From Azospira sp. I13 (lineage in GTDB: Bacteria > Pseudomonadota > Gammaproteobacteria > Burkholderiales > Rhodocyclaceae), in NCBI RefSeq assembly GCF_003112695.1, contig NZ_BFBP01000026.1, positions 62,001 through 126,000 on the forward strand: a stretch of DNA of 64,000 nucleotides, given 5' to 3'. The position numbers and the translations under genes are program-made. The notes under the pieces were generated by a model that worked only from the letters and a program-made list of their open reading frames with translations, was not told the origin of the DNA and did not search any database. This document shows, in pieces, positions 61,780 through 64,000 of this stretch; the stretch's first letter is position 1; each line of letters starts with the position of its first letter.

Positions 61780-63309
61780 ATGTTCGAACGCGTAACGGGA
61801 ACCCTGTTGGTAGCAGCCGGTGAAACTGCCGTGGATGCGGCCGCCGAGACGGTGCGCTATTGCCTGATGGCTGGGCGGCGCGTGGTGCGCCGGGGCGAGG
61901 TGGCCCCCGGGCGCCTGGCCGAACTGGGGGGCTACGATATCCGCGCTTCCTTCTTCGACCGGGGCGGCTATTTCGGCCGGGTGGCCTCCCAGACGGCCAA
62001 CGCCCGTCTTGCCGGGGTGGTGGCGCGCCGTTTCATCGACGGAGAAATGCTCTTCAACGAACCCTATCGCCTGCGCCTGAGTGCGACGCCCACCGGCGAG
62101 CATGATTTCCAGCTGCGCATGGTGGCAGCCTCGGAACTGGCCTGCGTACGCCTGGAAGACCTATTGCCCCTGCAGGACCGGCCGGTAAGCACGGCCGCCC
62201 TGGAAGAAGTGGCCATTGCCGCCCTGGTGGCCCGAGTCACGATGACCCAGGTGATGGTGGCCTTTGCCCGGGGCAGCCGCTTCATGGCCTTTCTGGCCGA
62301 AGGCGGTGAAGTGAAATCCCGCTCGGTGGAGGCCCTCTACAGCGACGACCCGGCGGCGGCCATCGATGCCGCCAACCGGGCCGAGGCCATGCTGCTCGGC
62401 GGCGGCTCCGCTCTGGGCAGTACGAACAGCAGCACCCCTCCCTTGAAAATCTATCTGGGCGACCTGCGCTCCCTGGCGGCGGAACCGGCTGCCCAGCGCG
62501 ACGTGGCTTCCCGTGAAATTGAAAAGCGCATCGCCGCCCTGGTCCAGGGGGGCGACGCCTTGCTCGAGCCGGAGCTTTATGGCCTCAAGTACGTGGCCTA
62601 TCGCTGGAACCTGCTGGAGCCGGAACAGGCCCAGCGTGCCTGGGCCTGGAAGATTGCCGTACCCACGGTGGGCGCCATGCTCGCCGCCACCGTGGCCTTT
62701 GCCGGCCTGGCGGCCCTGCTGCATATGGGCAATCGCTACACCGAGAAGGCCAATGCCCTGCAACAGGCGGAGCTGGATGCCCAGCGCAGCAAGCTGGTGG
62801 CCCGGGTGCCGCCGGAGCAGGACGTGCGTCGCATCAAGGACCTGACCGACCTGCTGCGCCAGCGGGACCAGCAGGTGCGTGTGGACCACCTGCTGTCCTG
62901 GCTCACCCATCAGGTGCCCCAGGGCGCCACCGTGGCGGCCCTGCACGTTTTTCCCGTCGGCGAGACGCCGCCGGAAGTGGTGCGCCCCAAGGCCGAAGGC
63001 ATGGGCGGGGTGGATCTGCTCTCCCGCCTCTTCATGAAGGATGACGCCGCCACCCCCCAAGCCCTGCCTCAGCCCGCCTCAACCCTGCCGGTGCGGGGCG
63101 CCAAGGCGAAAGAGGGTGAGTACGAACTGACGGTGGACCTGGTACTGCCCGGCACCTACGAACGGGGGGAATCCCTGGCGGCCGAGATCATCCGCCGCTT
63201 GGCGGCCAAGGGCAGCTTCAAGCTGGGCACCCTGACCTACGACGCCGAACAGAACCGTTCCGTGCTGCACACCCAAATGACCGTTCTGGCAGAGGATTTC
63301 ATCAAGTGA
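61780..63309 (+). CDS. GspL-like pilus/secretion assembly protein (PilM-PilN-type fusion)
   Basis: I do not recognise a named family. The 509-residue protein has a cytoplasmic N-terminal domain (about 1-285), one membrane helix (about 293-317, VPTVGAMLAATVAFAGLAALL), then a coiled coil and a periplasmic domain with PEQDVRRIKDLTDLLRQRDQQVRVDHLLSWLTHQVPQGATV, which is PilN-like. This layout mirrors GspL, a PilM-like plus PilN-like fusion. The N-terminal actin motifs are not obvious. ATG at 61780; its TGA overlaps the GTG of the ATPase gene. Confidence 0.6.
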   Translation: MFERVTGTLLVAAGETAVDAAAETVRYCLMAGRRVVRRGEVAPGRLAELGGYDIRASFFDRGGYFGRVASQTANARLAGVVARRFIDGEMLFNEPYRLRLSATPTGEHDFQLRMVAASELACVRLEDLLPLQDRPVSTAALEEVAIAALVARVTMTQVMVAFARGSRFMAFLAEGGEVKSRSVEALYSDDPAAAIDAANRAEAMLLGGGSALGSTNSSTPPLKIYLGDLRSLAAEPAAQRDVASREIEKRIAALVQGGDALLEPELYGLKYVAYRWNLLEPEQAQRAWAWKIAVPTVGAMLAATVAFAGLAALLHMGNRYTEKANALQQAELDAQRSKLVARVPPEQDVRRIKDLTDLLRQRDQQVRVDHLLSWLTHQVPQGATVAALHVFPVGETPPEVVRPKAEGMGGVDLLSRLFMKDDAATPQALPQPASTLPVRGAKAKEGEYELTVDLVLPGTYERGESLAAEIIRRLAAKGSFKLGTLTYDAEQNRSVLHTQMTVLAEDFIK

Positions 63310-64000
63310 CCCAACATCGAAAAGCCCTCGGCGAGGCCCTCCGGGACTCCGGCCTGATCGACGAGGAACTGCTGCATTACGCCCTTTCCATCGCCAAGAC
63401 CTGCGGCGAACGTATTGGCGAAACCCTGGAAAAGCTCGGCTTCGTCACCGACCAGGAAATAGCCCAGGCGATCTCCAAACAAACTGGCATTCCGTTCACC
63501 GACCTGACGGCCGGCTCCTCCGCCGAAGCCCTGCGGTTGGTGCCCTTTGCCTTCGCCCAGAAAAACTTGCTGCTGCCCCTGGAAGTGCGGGATGGCCGCC
63601 TGCTGGTGGCTGCCGACGATGCGGCCAACCCCCAGCTGGCGACCATGGTGGCCCGCTTTGTCTCCAACCCCTTGGAATTCTGCATTGCGCCGAAGCGTCG
63701 GCTGCTGCGGGAAATCCAGCGTCGCTACACCCGGGTCGAGCATTCCCTGGATGACGAAATCGCCCGCATCGGCCAGACCGCCCTGGGGGGGCGTGACTTT
63801 CCCGCCGAGCGACTGGCAGAACTTGTCATCACCAGCGGTGTCGATGCCCAGGCCTCCGATATCCACATCAGCGCCACGCCCCTGGCCACCCTGGTTTCCC
63901 TGCGGGTGGATGGCGTGCTGCAACTGGCCCATTCCCTGCCGGCGGTGGTCCATACCCGCCTGATTTCCGCGGTCAAGGTGATGGCCTCCCTGGACATCGC
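63306..64000 (+). CDS. GspE/PilB-type secretion ATPase (3' end outside window)
   Basis: The frame runs from GTG at 63306 to the window end (231 codons). It has the GspE/PilB N-terminal domain (GETLEKLGFVTDQEIAQAISKQTGIPF) and the start of the ATPase domain (ITSGVDAQASDIHISATPLATLVSLRVDGVLQ and TRLISAVKVMASLDIA). The Walker motifs lie beyond the window. It overlaps the upstream GspL-like gene, so a pilus or type II-like secretion operon is likely. Confidence 0.88.
   Translation, partial: MTQHRKALGEALRDSGLIDEELLHYALSIAKTCGERIGETLEKLGFVTDQEIAQAISKQTGIPFTDLTAGSSAEALRLVPFAFAQKNLLLPLEVRDGRLLVAADDAANPQLATMVARFVSNPLEFCIAPKRRLLREIQRRYTRVEHSLDDEIARIGQTALGGRDFPAERLAELVITSGVDAQASDIHISATPLATLVSLRVDGVLQLAHSLPAVVHTRLISAVKVMASLDI

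Overview
The window is a GC-rich chromosome segment from a betaproteobacterium. Gene content and order point to the Rhodocyclales (Azospira, Dechloromonas or a similar genus), but this is inferred from gene families and was not tested by a database search. It is densely packed with operons. I saw no tRNA, rRNA, insertion sequence, prophage or CRISPR array.

Left part (1-14.7 kb) is respiratory biogenesis. A leftward [NiFe]-hydrogenase maturation operon (hupK/hoxV-like, hypA, hypB with an extreme His-rich domain, hypF cut by the window edge) diverges from a complete System I cytochrome c maturation operon (ccmABCDEFGHI). One FNR/DNR-type box lies between the two. Next comes a small anaerobic-looking cassette: a NapC/NirT tetraheme quinol dehydrogenase, a secreted cytochrome of the ethylbenzene-dehydrogenase heme-domain type, and a NapF-type ferredoxin. 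The NapC promoter also carries FNR-like sites.

From 14 to 21.6 kb run hslR, a RegB/RegA redox two-component pair, lysA with an LptM-like lipoprotein, cyaY and the PBP1a gene mrcA. The last diverges from pilMNOPQ (21.7-26.8 kb), the type IV pilus alignment and secretin operon. From 27 to 34.5 kb lie an FmdB-like zinc ribbon, a DUF502 membrane protein, aspS, a secreted barnase-like RNase with a barstar immunity protein, nudB, an hsp20 gene behind a sigma-32-type promoter, argB and two companions.

The region 34.5-56.8 kb is mostly housekeeping and stress metabolism: dnaE, a LysR/pirin pair, a WrbA-like flavoprotein, a double-receiver response regulator, an AhpD-like protein, a Tat-exported dienelactone hydrolase, a GRDP-like protein, gabD, an NlpC/P60 lipoprotein, nitronate monooxygenase, an HDOD protein, mgtE, mtgA, aroE, an EamA transporter, a Cys/Met-metabolism PLP enzyme, and an old-yellow-enzyme/LysR pair.

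The right edge (56.8-64 kb) is the most unusual area. It holds a lytic transglycosylase, a 1106-residue regulator (winged-helix/BTAD, cyclase-like, AAA ATPase and helical repeats) and, diverging from it, a second pilus- or secretion-type locus: a large prepilin, a GspL-like PilM/PilN-type fusion and a GspE/PilB ATPase cut by the window end. An 89-bp dispersed repeat also occurs in the two longest intergenic gaps (14.9 and 52.1 kb).
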